Shown here one piece after another: positions 7,495 to 14,979 of a stretch of DNA of 64,000 nt; position 1 is the first letter of the stretch; each line of letters opens with the position of its first letter. The notes beneath the pieces are model-generated. The model was not told where the DNA came from. It searched no databases and was given only the letters and a program-made list of their open reading frames with translations. Source of the stretch: JAIBJN01 sp963784175 (GTDB lineage: Bacteria > Actinomycetota > Thermoleophilia > Gaiellales > Gaiellaceae); the NCBI GenBank assembly GCA_963784175.1, contig CAWAQJ010000024.1, positions 21,555 through 85,554 of the forward strand, given 5' to 3'. The translations under genes and the position numbers were made by a program.

Positions 7495-8361
7495 CTAGGC
7501 CGGGTCGTCGTGGAACCAGAAGAGGCCGAGCGTGCCCGGGCCTCCGTGGGTGCCGATCACGGGGCCGAGCGTGGTGACGATGTCGACGGAGGCCTGCGGC
7601 CTGGCGGCGCGCATGCGCGTGACCAGGGCTTCGGCATCCTCGGGCGCTGCTGCGTGGCCGACGCCGACGTGGAGATCCGGCGAGTCCTCGGTGCTCTCGA
7701 GGAAGAGCCGCTCGAACTCTGCGAGCGCCTTCGCCCGCCCGCGGACGCGCTTGAGCGGGGCGACCTCGCCGTCGTCGAAGGCGAGGATGGGCTTCACGGA
7801 CAGGAGCTGTCCGGCGAGGCCCGCCGCCTTGCCGACTCGCCCGCCGCGGACGAGGTACTCGAGCGTCTCCACCGTGAAGAGCAGGCCGCGAGCCTGCTTG
7901 AAGCGCTCGACGAGGGCATCGATCTCCTCCATGGTCGTCCCGGCCTCGAGCCGGCGCTGAATCGCGTCGGCGAGGATCACCGTGCCGCCGGAGGTGACGC
8001 CGGAGTCGATGACGGTGACGCGTGAATCCCCGGCCGACTCGGCGCCGAGGCGTGCGCTCTCGAACGTGCCCGAGAGCTTCGCGGAGAGCATCACGGCCAG
8101 CACGTGCTCGTACCCGGCCAGCTCCTCGTAGACAGCGGCGAAGTCGGCGGGGGTCGGCTGCGAGCTCTTGGGCGGCTCGGACGCGTCCTTCAGCCGCGCG
8201 TAGAACTCGGCCGGGGTGATGTCGACGTAGTCGCGGAACGTCTCGTCGCCGAAGCGGACGTACAGCGGGACCATGCGCCAGTTCCGGGACCGCGCCTGCG
8301 GGTCCGGGCAGTCGGCCGTCGAGTCGAGGACGATGGCGGTGTTCTCAGCGGAGAGCTGCAC
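7495..8361 (-). CDS. DegV family protein (FakB-like fatty acid-binding subunit)
   Basis: DegV proteins bind a fatty acid and, as FakB, present it to the kinase FakA for phosphorylation. The 288-residue product begins with the family signature IVLDSTADCP and keeps SSQPTPADF, SAKLSGTFESA, the DSGVTSGG segment, the VRGGRVGK loop and the C-terminal GPVIGTHGGPGTLG. The GTG start lies inside the 3' end of the receiver gene (17-bp overlap). The FakA-like gene is two genes upstream in the same direction, supporting a FakAB pair feeding the PlsX pathway. Confidence 0.92.
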   Translation of the reverse strand: MQLSAENTAIVLDSTADCPDPQARSRNWRMVPLYVRFGDETFRDYVDITPAEFYARLKDASEPPKSSQPTPADFAAVYEELAGYEHVLAVMLSAKLSGTFESARLGAESAGDSRVTVIDSGVTSGGTVILADAIQRRLEAGTTMEEIDALVERFKQARGLLFTVETLEYLVRGGRVGKAAGLAGQLLSVKPILAFDDGEVAPLKRVRGRAKALAEFERLFLESTEDSPDLHVGVGHAAAPEDAEALVTRMRAARPQASVDIVTTLGPVIGTHGGPGTLGLFWFHDDPA

Positions 8362-8743
8362 CGCGCCCCGCGGCGTCCCTCACGGCGCCGACGATCTCGT
8401 CGAGCTCGCGGTCCTTGGTGAGGCAGGCGACGGCGCCCGCCTCGTACAGCGCGTCGATCTCCTCGGTCTCCGCCGTGGCGGTGAGGACGACGACGGCCGT
8501 GCGGGGCCATGCCTCGCCGATCGCGGCGGTCGTCTCGACCCCGTCCAGCTCCGGGAGCCGGTAGTCCATCAGGACGACGTCCGGCCTGAACCGCTGGCAG
8601 ACCTCGAGCGCGCTGCGTCCGTCGGGGACGGCGGCGACGACGTCGATGTCCGGGATGACGCCGAGCAGCAACTCGAGCGACTCGCGGAAGACGTCGTTGT
8701 CCTCGACGATGACGACGGAGATCGGGTCCGGCACCTCGGGCAC
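8345..8743 (-). CDS. Stand-alone response-regulator receiver protein
   Basis: The 132-residue product is a single receiver domain: acidic pair VVIVEDNDVF, phospho-acceptor aspartate in DVVLMDYRLPELDG, conserved threonine in VVLTA, and lysine in CLTKD. No output domain follows, so it must act through protein contacts. It lies between the FakA-like and DegV genes, overlaps DegV, and has a TAGACC hexamer 6 nt before its GTG start that coincides with the FakA stop codon. No histidine kinase is in the window. Confidence 0.9.
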   Translation of the reverse strand: MPEVPDPISVVIVEDNDVFRESLELLLGVIPDIDVVAAVPDGRSALEVCQRFRPDVVLMDYRLPELDGVETTAAIGEAWPRTAVVVLTATAETEEIDALYEAGAVACLTKDRELDEIVGAVRDAAGRGAALR

Positions 8744-8749
8744 AGTATG

Positions 8750-8755
8750 GGTCTA
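8750..8755 (-). promoter_or_regulatory. Putative -10 element of the receiver gene
   Basis: Minus-strand TAGACC with a 6-nt gap to the GTG at 8743, overlapping the stop codon of the upstream kinase gene. It would let receiver and DegV be expressed apart from the kinase. Confidence 0.4.
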
Positions 8756-10320
8756 TTCGGCCGCGAACAGAAGGGGATAGTGCGGCTGGCCGCCGTCGTG
8801 CACCTCGACCTCCAGCTCGGGGTGGGCCTCCTGCACGTACGAGAGCAGATCGTCCACACCCTCGGCGGCCTCGCCGACGAGAATCGTGAGGACGTCGGCG
8901 CCCTCTTCGAGCAGCCGTTCCACGACCTCCCGGGCGACGGGCTGCAGCACCGGGCCCGTCGTGACCGGCTCGCCGTCCATGAGGCCGAGGTACTGGCCCT
9001 CCTCCACCGTGAGATCGCCGACGACGGCGTCGCGCGAGGCTTTCGTCACTGCTCCCGCCCGCACGCCGCTCGCGGCCTCCTCCATTTCCGCGGCGTTCTC
9101 CTCGGCCGAGCGGTCGCCGTCGAAGGAGACCATCGCGCCGAGCCCCGCCTGCACCGACCGCGTCGGGACGAGCCGGGCCGGCTTCGCCGTCGCGCCGACC
9201 GCCTGCTCGGCCGCGAGGATGACGTTCTTGTTGTTGGGGAGCACGACCGCCTCGGCGGCGTGAAGCGCCTCGATCGCGTTGACGATGTCGGCCGTCGCAG
9301 GGTTCATCGACTGCCCACCCTCCACGACGGAGGCGCCGAGGCTCTCGAACAGCCTCCTCGTGCCGGCACCCGCAGCCACGGCCACGACGCCCGAGAGCGT
9401 GCTCTCGACCGCCAGCAGCCGGTTTTCGCGCTCGGCCGTCTGGACGTGCATGTTCGTCACCTCCACCTCCTCGAGCACCCCGACGGAGGTTGCCAGCGCG
9501 AGCGCCGCGCCGGGCTCGTCCGTATGCACGTGCACCTTGACCGCGCCCGGCCCGCCGACGACGAGCAGGGAGTCGCCGAGCTTCAAGAGCTCGGCCTCGA
9601 GGCTGTCCGGGTCGACCGCGTCGCCCTCGACGAAGAACGACGTGCAGTAGCGGAACGCCGACAGCTCCTGGTGGATGGCCTCGGTTGGGATCGCTTCGAG
9701 CAGCGGCGCGGGCTCCGGGAGCGCCTCGCCGCGGACGTGGGAGGCCACGCCGCGCACGATCTCGAGCAGACCGGCGCCGCCCGCATCGACGACCCCCGCC
9801 TGCTTGAGCACGTCGAGCTGCTCGGTCGTGGCTGCGAGAGCTTTCTCGCCGTGAGCGACGAGGTCGCCGAGCGCATCCTCGATGGAGGTGTCGGGGCCGG
9901 CGATCTCCTCGGCCCGCTCGGCCAGGGCACGGGCAACGGTGAGGATCGTTCCCTCCTGCGGGTTGCGAACGGCGGCGTAGCCGGCGTCGCTCGTTGCCCG
10001 CAGGGCGCGCGCCAGGGCCTCGGAGTCGAGCGCGCCGTCTCGGGCAGCGCCGAAAGGAAGCCGCGCGCGAGCTGCGAGAGGATGACGCCGGAGTTCCCGC
10101 GTGCGCCCATGAGGATCGCGCGCCCGACGTCGGCGTCCGGATCGCGGTCGAGCGCGTCGGCGACCGCCCGCACGGTCATCGTCATGTTCGTGCCCGTGTC
10201 CCCGTCGGGAACCGGATAGACGTTCAGGTCGTCGATGCGCGTGCGGCTCGCCTCCAGCGCGGCGAGCGCCGCGCTGACGAGCGCTACAGCGCTTTCTCGA
10301 CGCGGCCCGACTTCAGGCAC
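8753..10320 (-). CDS. FakA-like fatty acid kinase / DAK domain protein (one frame break)
   Basis: The N-terminal half (from 10320) has the DhaL-type nucleotide-binding signature NVYPVPDGDTGTNM and GARGNSGVILSQ; the C-terminal half (from about 10040) continues the DhaL domain (QAGVVDAGGAGL) and adds the FakA C-terminal region, including the asparagine-rich LPNNKNVI. This matches kinases that phosphorylate DegV-bound fatty acids. The halves lie in different frames; the switch is near 10035-10050, where one missing base in the GAGACGGCG stretch would restore a full-length protein of about 520 residues. The GTG start overlaps rpmB, an order (rpmB-fakA-recG) common in bacteria. Confidence 0.88.
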
Positions 10321-10475
10321 CGCGCGCAGACGTAGCTCCGGCGCACCGCTCCGTTCACGAGGATGCGGACCCGCTGGAGGTTGGGGTTGAAGCGGCGCCT
10401 CGTTGCCACCATCGAGTGGCTTCGGTTGTTACCGAACGACGGGCCCTTCCCACAGACTGCGCAGACCTTGGACAT
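10284..10475 (-). CDS. rpmB: 50S ribosomal protein L28, zinc-binding type
   Basis: The 63-residue large-subunit protein keeps the L28 core (GNNRSHSMVATRRRFNPNLQ) and two cysteine pairs (CAVC near the start, CARC near the end), so it is the zinc-binding form like the L32 in this window. The ATG at 10475 has a TATACT hexamer 9 nt upstream in the same sequence block as the rpmF promoter. Its 3' end overlaps the FakA-like gene start. Confidence 0.98.
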   Translation of the reverse strand: MSKVCAVCGKGPSFGNNRSHSMVATRRRFNPNLQRVRILVNGAVRRSYVCARCLKSGRVEKAL

Positions 10476-10484
10476 CGGCGGATG

Positions 10485-10490
10485 AGTATA
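10485..10490 (-). promoter_or_regulatory. Putative -10 element of rpmB
   Basis: Minus-strand TATACT, 9 nt before the ATG at 10475, within GTCGCTATACTC, the block also seen before rpmF. Confidence 0.6.
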
Positions 10491-10506
10491 GCGACCGTTT
10501 CAGGGC

Positions 10507-11046
10507 CTACTGCGGCGCTTTGGCCCTCAGCCGACCGAACACATCGGCCATCTCGAGCGCGGAGCGGGCAGCCTCGGCGCCCTTGTTGCCTCGCGCCCCG
10601 CCGGCACGCTCCTCGGCCTGGGCCTTCGTCTCGGTCGTGAGCACCCCGAAGCTGACCGGCACGCCCGTCTCGAGCGCGGCGAGCTGGAGCCCGCTCGCAG
10701 CCTCGGCGGCGATGAAGTCGAAGTGCGGTGTCTCACCGCGGACGATGCAGCCGAGCGCGACGATGCATGCGTACTGGCGGGTCTTCGCGAGCGCCATGGC
10801 GCCGAGCGGCAGTTCGAACGCGCCGGGCACCGGGACGACGTCGATCCGCTCACGCTCGACCCCGGCCTCCTCGAGCGCGGCGATCGCGCCGTCGAGAAGC
10901 CGCGAGGTGATCTCACCGTTGAAGCGCGCGACAACGATCCCGACCGCGCGCCGGGCGCCGTTCGGCGACCCCGCGATCACCCCGACGCCCTCGGGAAGCC
11001 GCAGCCGCCCGACGGCGTGCTCGGAGACGCGCACGTCCTCGTTCAC
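10507..11046 (-). CDS. ribH: 6,7-dimethyl-8-ribityllumazine synthase
   Basis: Condenses the ribityl-aminopyrimidine with dihydroxybutanone phosphate, the penultimate riboflavin step. The 179-residue protein contains the substrate-binding RFNGEIT, VPGAFELPLGA and ALGCIVRGETPHFDFI motifs of the lumazine synthase family. The N-terminal extension of about 30 residues is a little longer than usual. Its GTG start overlaps the ribBA stop by four bases (GTGA), so translation is coupled to ribBA. Confidence 0.97.
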   Translation of the reverse strand: MNEDVRVSEHAVGRLRLPEGVGVIAGSPNGARRAVGIVVARFNGEITSRLLDGAIAALEEAGVERERIDVVPVPGAFELPLGAMALAKTRQYACIVALGCIVRGETPHFDFIAAEAASGLQLAALETGVPVSFGVLTTETKAQAEERAGGARGNKGAEAARSALEMADVFGRLRAKAPQ

Positions 11047-12299
11047 TCTTCGCCGGGCTCCTCGAAGCGCTGCTCCTGGTGGTGGAGCCGGTGGCCGAGC
11101 TTGTCCCGCTTCGTGTCCAGGTACTGCTGGTTCTCCATGTTGGGCGGCACCTCGATGGGCAGCTGCTCGACAACCTTGAGCCCGAACCCCTCGATGCCGG
11201 TGATCTTGCGCGGGTTGTTCGTGAGGATGCGGATGGTCGAGAGGCCGAGGTCGGCGAGGATCTGCGAGCCGATCCCGTACTCCCGCGCGTCCGGCGGGAA
11301 GCCGAGCTGCAGGTTCGCCTCGACCGTGTCGAGCCCGTTCTCCTGGAGCTCGTAGGCCTTGAGCTTGGCGAGCAGGCCGATGCCGCGCCCTTCCTGGGAC
11401 ATGTAGAGCAGCACGCCGCTTTCCTCGGCGGCGATCCGCTGGAGCGCGAGCTCGAGCTGCTCGCCGCAGTCGCAGCGAAGCGAATGGAAGACGTCACCGG
11501 TCAGGCACTCCGAGTGGACGCGGACGAGCACGTCGTCCTCCCCGTCGACCTCGCCCTTGACGAGCGCGACGTGGGTCTTGTTGGTGAGCACCTCGCGGAA
11601 CGCGACGGCCGTGAACTCGCCGTAGGAGGTCGGAAGGCGGACGGAGGTCATGCGCTCGACGAGCTTCTCCGTGCGGCGCCGGTACTCGATCAGGTCCTCG
11701 ACCGTGACCAGCTTGATCCCGTGGCGCTCGCAGTACGGGATCAGATCGGGAACGCGGGCCATCGTCCCGTCCTCGTTCATGATCTCGCAGACCACGCCGG
11801 CCGGGTTGAGGCCGGCCAGGCGCGCGAGATCGACGGCGGCCTCCGTCTGGCCCGAGCGCTGCAGGACGCCGCCGGGGCGCGCGCGCAGCGGGAAGACGTG
11901 GCCCGGCTGGACAAGGTCGTGCGGGCCCTTGGTGGGGTCGATGGCCACCTGGATCGTGCGCGAGCGGTCGGCCGCGGAAATTCCCGTCGTCACGCCCTCG
12001 CGGGCCTCGACGGAGATCGTGAACGCGGTCTCGAAGGGCGTCTCGTTGTTGTACGTCATCGGCTTGAGGCCGAGCTCGTCGCAGCGCTCCTCGGTGAGGC
12101 AGAGGCAGATGAGCCCACGCGCGTGCGTGGCCATGAAGTTGATCGCCTCCGGGGTGGCGAACTGGGCGGCGATCGTGAGGTCGCCCTCGTTCTCCCGGTC
12201 GGCGGCGTCGACGACGACCACCAGCTTCCCCTGGCGGATGTCCTCGATTGCCTCTTCGATGGTTGCGAAGGGCGCCTGTGTGTCCACCGACGCGCTCAT
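11043..12299 (-). CDS. ribBA: Bifunctional DHBP synthase / GTP cyclohydrolase II
   Basis: Makes both riboflavin precursors: 3,4-dihydroxy-2-butanone 4-phosphate and the GTP-derived pyrimidine. Residues 1 to about 205 form the RibB domain (DRENEGDLTIAAQ, THARGLICL, GHVFPLRARPGGVL); residues from about 215 form the RibA domain with its zinc cysteines (SECLTGD, SLRCDCGEQL) and SQEGRGIGL. At 418 residues it is full length. A purine-rich GGGGAGAC precedes the ATG. ribH overlaps its stop and the DUF3237 gene lies just upstream. Confidence 0.98.
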   Translation of the reverse strand: MSASVDTQAPFATIEEAIEDIRQGKLVVVVDAADRENEGDLTIAAQFATPEAINFMATHARGLICLCLTEERCDELGLKPMTYNNETPFETAFTISVEAREGVTTGISAADRSRTIQVAIDPTKGPHDLVQPGHVFPLRARPGGVLQRSGQTEAAVDLARLAGLNPAGVVCEIMNEDGTMARVPDLIPYCERHGIKLVTVEDLIEYRRRTEKLVERMTSVRLPTSYGEFTAVAFREVLTNKTHVALVKGEVDGEDDVLVRVHSECLTGDVFHSLRCDCGEQLELALQRIAAEESGVLLYMSQEGRGIGLLAKLKAYELQENGLDTVEANLQLGFPPDAREYGIGSQILADLGLSTIRILTNNPRKITGIEGFGLKVVEQLPIEVPPNMENQQYLDTKRDKLGHRLHHQEQRFEEPGEE

Positions 12300-12727
12300 G
12301 TCTCCCCGTGATCGTATCCCGGCGCTTCAGGCAGCGGCTCCCAGTGCAGCGCCGCGACGTCGAGGACGACCCTTTCGCCCGGGTAGACCTCGCCCACGAC
12401 GGTGCCGACGGTGTCGTTGAGCCACGCGTAGCGCTCGTCGTCCGTCGTGTGGGTGACCGCGCCCGTCACGCGGCCGACCGGATCGGCGTCCGGGCGCCCG
12501 CGACCCGAGAGCTGAAGCAGGATCGTGGCTCCGTCCTCGGTCACCACCGCCCCCTCGAGCTGCGGGATCCAGGCACCCGTGGACGCGAGCCGTGCGCGGT
12601 TCGCCCCGCGGAAGCGGCCGACCAGGCGACCCTCGCAGGCGCCCTCGGCCAGGAGCAGGACGTCGTCGCCGGCGCGATAGGTCTCGCGATAGCTGAAGGT
12701 GAGGCGGTACAGCGGCTCGGGCGTCAT
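12296..12727 (-). CDS. DUF3237-like protein inside the riboflavin operon
   Basis: The 143-residue product is a beta-rich single-domain protein. The central VGRFRGANRARLASTGAWI and the C-terminal region (DDERYAWLNDTVGTVVGEVY) resemble DUF3237, whose conserved mark is a late YAWLN-type segment. No enzymatic role is established for that family. Its ATG overlaps the ribE stop (ATGA) and its end overlaps the ribBA start by four bases, so it is tightly coupled to both riboflavin genes. The family call is by pattern and moderately secure; a link to flavin metabolism is inferred from position only. Confidence 0.72.
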   Translation of the reverse strand: MTPEPLYRLTFSYRETYRAGDDVLLLAEGACEGRLVGRFRGANRARLASTGAWIPQLEGAVVTEDGATILLQLSGRGRPDADPVGRVTGAVTHTTDDERYAWLNDTVGTVVGEVYPGERVVLDVAALHWEPLPEAPGYDHGET

Positions 12728-13299
12728 CGGTCGAGCAGGCGCTCGACGTGCTTGGCGATCAGGTCGACCTCGAGGTTCACCTCGTCGCCCGCGGCGAGAG
12801 CGCCCAGCGTGGTCACCGCGCGCGTGTGGGGCACAAGGGCGACCGTGAACGCGTCCTCGGAGAGGCTCGCGATGGTCAGGCTGACCCCCTCGACGGCGAT
12901 CGAGCCCTTCTCCACGCAGTAGCGCAGGATCTCGGGCGGCGCCTCGATCTCGAGGCCCTCGTCGTCGGCGTGTCGCACGCGTGCGACGCCGTCCACATGG
13001 CCCTGGACGAAGTGACCCCCGAGCGGCTCCCCGGCTCGCAGAGCGGGCTCCACGTTGACGGCGGATCCCGCGTCGAGCCGCCCCAGCGAGCTGCGCCGGA
13101 GCGTCTCGGGCACGGCGTCGAAGGCGAGTAGGCCGTCGTCGACCTCGACCGCCGTCAGGCAGACGCCGTTGACCGAGACGGAGTCGCCGACGGCCGCTGC
13201 CGCCGCGGTCTCGGGCGCGCGAACCCGCAGGCGCGCGCCGGCCTCCGACTCCACGAGGGCGTCGACCGCTCCCAGCTCCCGCACGATCCCGGTGAACAC
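12724..13299 (-). CDS. ribE: Riboflavin synthase alpha chain
   Basis: Dismutates two lumazine molecules into riboflavin. The 191-residue protein has the duplicated lumazine-binding barrel, starting MFTGIV with SVNGVCLTA in the first repeat and VEGVSLTIA in the second, plus GGHFVQGHVDG between them. The GTG start at 13299 has a TATCGT hexamer 7 nt upstream. ribD ends only 23 bp upstream on the same strand, so transcription may come from this promoter or by read-through. Confidence 0.97.
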   Translation of the reverse strand: MFTGIVRELGAVDALVESEAGARLRVRAPETAAAAAVGDSVSVNGVCLTAVEVDDGLLAFDAVPETLRRSSLGRLDAGSAVNVEPALRAGEPLGGHFVQGHVDGVARVRHADDEGLEIEAPPEILRYCVEKGSIAVEGVSLTIASLSEDAFTVALVPHTRAVTTLGALAAGDEVNLEVDLIAKHVERLLDR

Positions 13300-13306
13300 G
13301 CCGCGA

Positions 13307-13312
13307 ACGATA
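13307..13312 (-). promoter_or_regulatory. Putative -10 element of ribE
   Basis: Minus-strand TATCGT, 7 nt upstream of the GTG at 13299. No FMN riboswitch-like structure was seen before ribD or ribE. Confidence 0.45.
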
Positions 13313-13322
13313 GTGGCCCGGC

Positions 13323-14285
13323 TCAGGGCTCCCGGAGGTAGCCCGTGAGCAGGACGTCATCGCCCAAGCGCTCGGCCGTCTGGTGGGTCAGCTCCAGGGG
13401 CTGCTCGAGACCGCCCAGCCAGCGCGGGCCCGAGCCCGAGATCGTCGGAGCAACGAAGAGCATGAGCTTGTCGACCAGGCCGGCGGTGAGGAACGAAGTC
13501 GCGAGCGTCGGCCCGCCCTCGAGGAGCAGCGACTGCACGCCCTCGTCGGCGAGCCGCCCGAGCTCGGCCTCGAGCGGGCCACTGACGAGCTCGAGCTCCG
13601 AGCCGTCCGGGAGCGGCCCGCGGCCGAACGCGAGCCGCCGGGGTTGCCGCTCGGCGCCGACGTCGCGCGCGGTGAGCTGCGGGTCGTCCGCGCGGACCGT
13701 TCCCATCCCGACTGCCACCGCGTCGACGGCCGCGCGCAGCTCGTGCACGCGGCGGCGGCTCTCCTCGCCGCTCACCCAGCGCGACCCGGGCACGGTCACG
13801 CGCCCGTCGAGGCTCACGGCCGCCTTGTAGACGACGAACGGGCGCCGCTCGGCCGCCCAAACCCGAAATCCTTCGTTCTGGACACGGGCCTGCCATTCGA
13901 GCTCGCCGCCGGCGAGGTCGACCTCGACGCCCGCCGCGCGCAGGCGCTCGAAGCCCAGGCCGTTCGTCTTCGGATTCGGATCGCCGACGGCGGCGACCAC
14001 ACGCGAGACCCCGGCCGCGATCAGGGCGTCGGCACACGGCGGCGTCCTCCCGTGATGCGCGCAAGGCTCGAGCGAGACGTAGAGCGTCGCTCCGCGCGCG
14101 TCGTCGCCGGCCGCATCGAGCGCGACCACCTCGGCGTGCGGCCCCCCGACGCGCTCGTGCCAGCCCTCCCCGACGACGAGGCCGTCGCGCACGAGCACGG
14201 CGCCCACGACCGGGTTCGGCGCCGTCCCGCCCCGGCCGCGCTCCGCCAGCTCGAGCGCCCGGGCGAGGTGATCCGCGTCCGTCAT
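13323..14285 (-). CDS. ribD: Bifunctional riboflavin deaminase/reductase RibD
   Basis: Deaminates then reduces the pyrimidine intermediate of riboflavin synthesis. The N-terminal deaminase domain shows the zinc-binding pattern HAEVVALDAAG followed by EPCAHHGRTPPC; the C-terminal reductase domain shows the substrate and NADPH segments (KAAVSLDGRV, VDAVAVGMGTVRADDP, LLLEGGPTLATSF). The ATG at 14285 overlaps the rpe stop (ATGA) and gives 320 residues. A much longer open frame upstream is a shadow of rpe and rsmB. Confidence 0.97.
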   Translation of the reverse strand: MTDADHLARALELAERGRGGTAPNPVVGAVLVRDGLVVGEGWHERVGGPHAEVVALDAAGDDARGATLYVSLEPCAHHGRTPPCADALIAAGVSRVVAAVGDPNPKTNGLGFERLRAAGVEVDLAGGELEWQARVQNEGFRVWAAERRPFVVYKAAVSLDGRVTVPGSRWVSGEESRRRVHELRAAVDAVAVGMGTVRADDPQLTARDVGAERQPRRLAFGRGPLPDGSELELVSGPLEAELGRLADEGVQSLLLEGGPTLATSFLTAGLVDKLMLFVAPTISGSGPRWLGGLEQPLELTHQTAERLGDDVLLTGYLREP

Positions 14286-14965
14286 TCCCCGGCGAGCTCG
14301 CGCACGAACTGGAGGTACGCCCGGTTCAGGTCCTCCCGCCCGAAGATCGCGGTCCCGGCGACCAGGGCCTCCGCGCCCGCCTCGTGGACCATGCGCACGT
14401 TGTCCTGGGTGACGCCGCCGTCCACCTGGACGACGACGCGCTCGTGCAGCTGCGCCCGCAGCTCGCGGATCCTCGGAAGCGCGTCGAGCATGAACTCCTG
14501 GCCCGAGTAGCCGGGGTGGATGCTCATGCAGAGCACGAGGTCGGCGCCGAGCGAGGCCGCGAGGGCGTCCTCCACCGACGTCCCGGGGTTGAACGCGACC
14601 CCGACCGCGAGGCCGTGCGACCGCGCCAGGCTGATCGTGTTCCAGGGCTCTTCGGAGGCTTCGACGTGAAACGTGACGCTGTCGCCGCCGGCGGCCTTCA
14701 TCTGCTCGAAGTGGTGCTCCGGATTCGTGACCATGAGGTGCACGTCGATGACACCGCCGACCGCGTGGATCGCCGGTGCGATCGCGCGCAGGACGACCGG
14801 GCCCATCGTGATCGGCTCGACGAAGTGCCCGTCGCCGACGTCGAAGTGGAAGATGCGCGCCCCTGCGTTGAGCAGGTGCTGCACCTGCTCTCCCAGGTGA
14901 GCCATGTCCGCCGCATAGATCGAGGGCTCGACCTCGACCGTTCGTATCCAGTCCCGCCAGGGCAC
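14282..14965 (-). CDS. rpe: Ribulose-phosphate 3-epimerase
   Basis: Interconverts ribulose-5-phosphate and xylulose-5-phosphate; ribulose-5-phosphate is also the substrate of the RibB half of ribBA downstream, which explains the placement. The 227-residue TIM barrel keeps HFDVGDGHFV, DVHLMVTNPE, MSIHPGYSGQEF and VQVDGGV. In the first signature many homologues read DVMDG, whereas this protein has DVGDG. The GTG start at 14965 has a CATAAG hexamer 8 nt upstream. Confidence 0.95.
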   Translation of the reverse strand: MPWRDWIRTVEVEPSIYAADMAHLGEQVQHLLNAGARIFHFDVGDGHFVEPITMGPVVLRAIAPAIHAVGGVIDVHLMVTNPEHHFEQMKAAGGDSVTFHVEASEEPWNTISLARSHGLAVGVAFNPGTSVEDALAASLGADLVLCMSIHPGYSGQEFMLDALPRIRELRAQLHERVVVQVDGGVTQDNVRMVHEAGAEALVAGTAIFGREDLNRAYLQFVRELAGE

Positions 14966-14973
14966 GGCCGAAG

Positions 14974-14979
14974 CTTATG
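14974..14979 (-). promoter_or_regulatory. Putative -10 element of rpe
   Basis: Minus-strand CATAAG, 8 nt upstream of the GTG at 14965, overlapping the rsmB stop codon (14975-14977). Confidence 0.4.

Noticed and set aside
12296..13360. Single long minus-strand frame joining the DUF3237-like gene to upstream sequence
   Set aside because: The upstream half is an out-of-frame shadow of ribE; the ATG at 12727 overlapping the ribE stop is the credible start.
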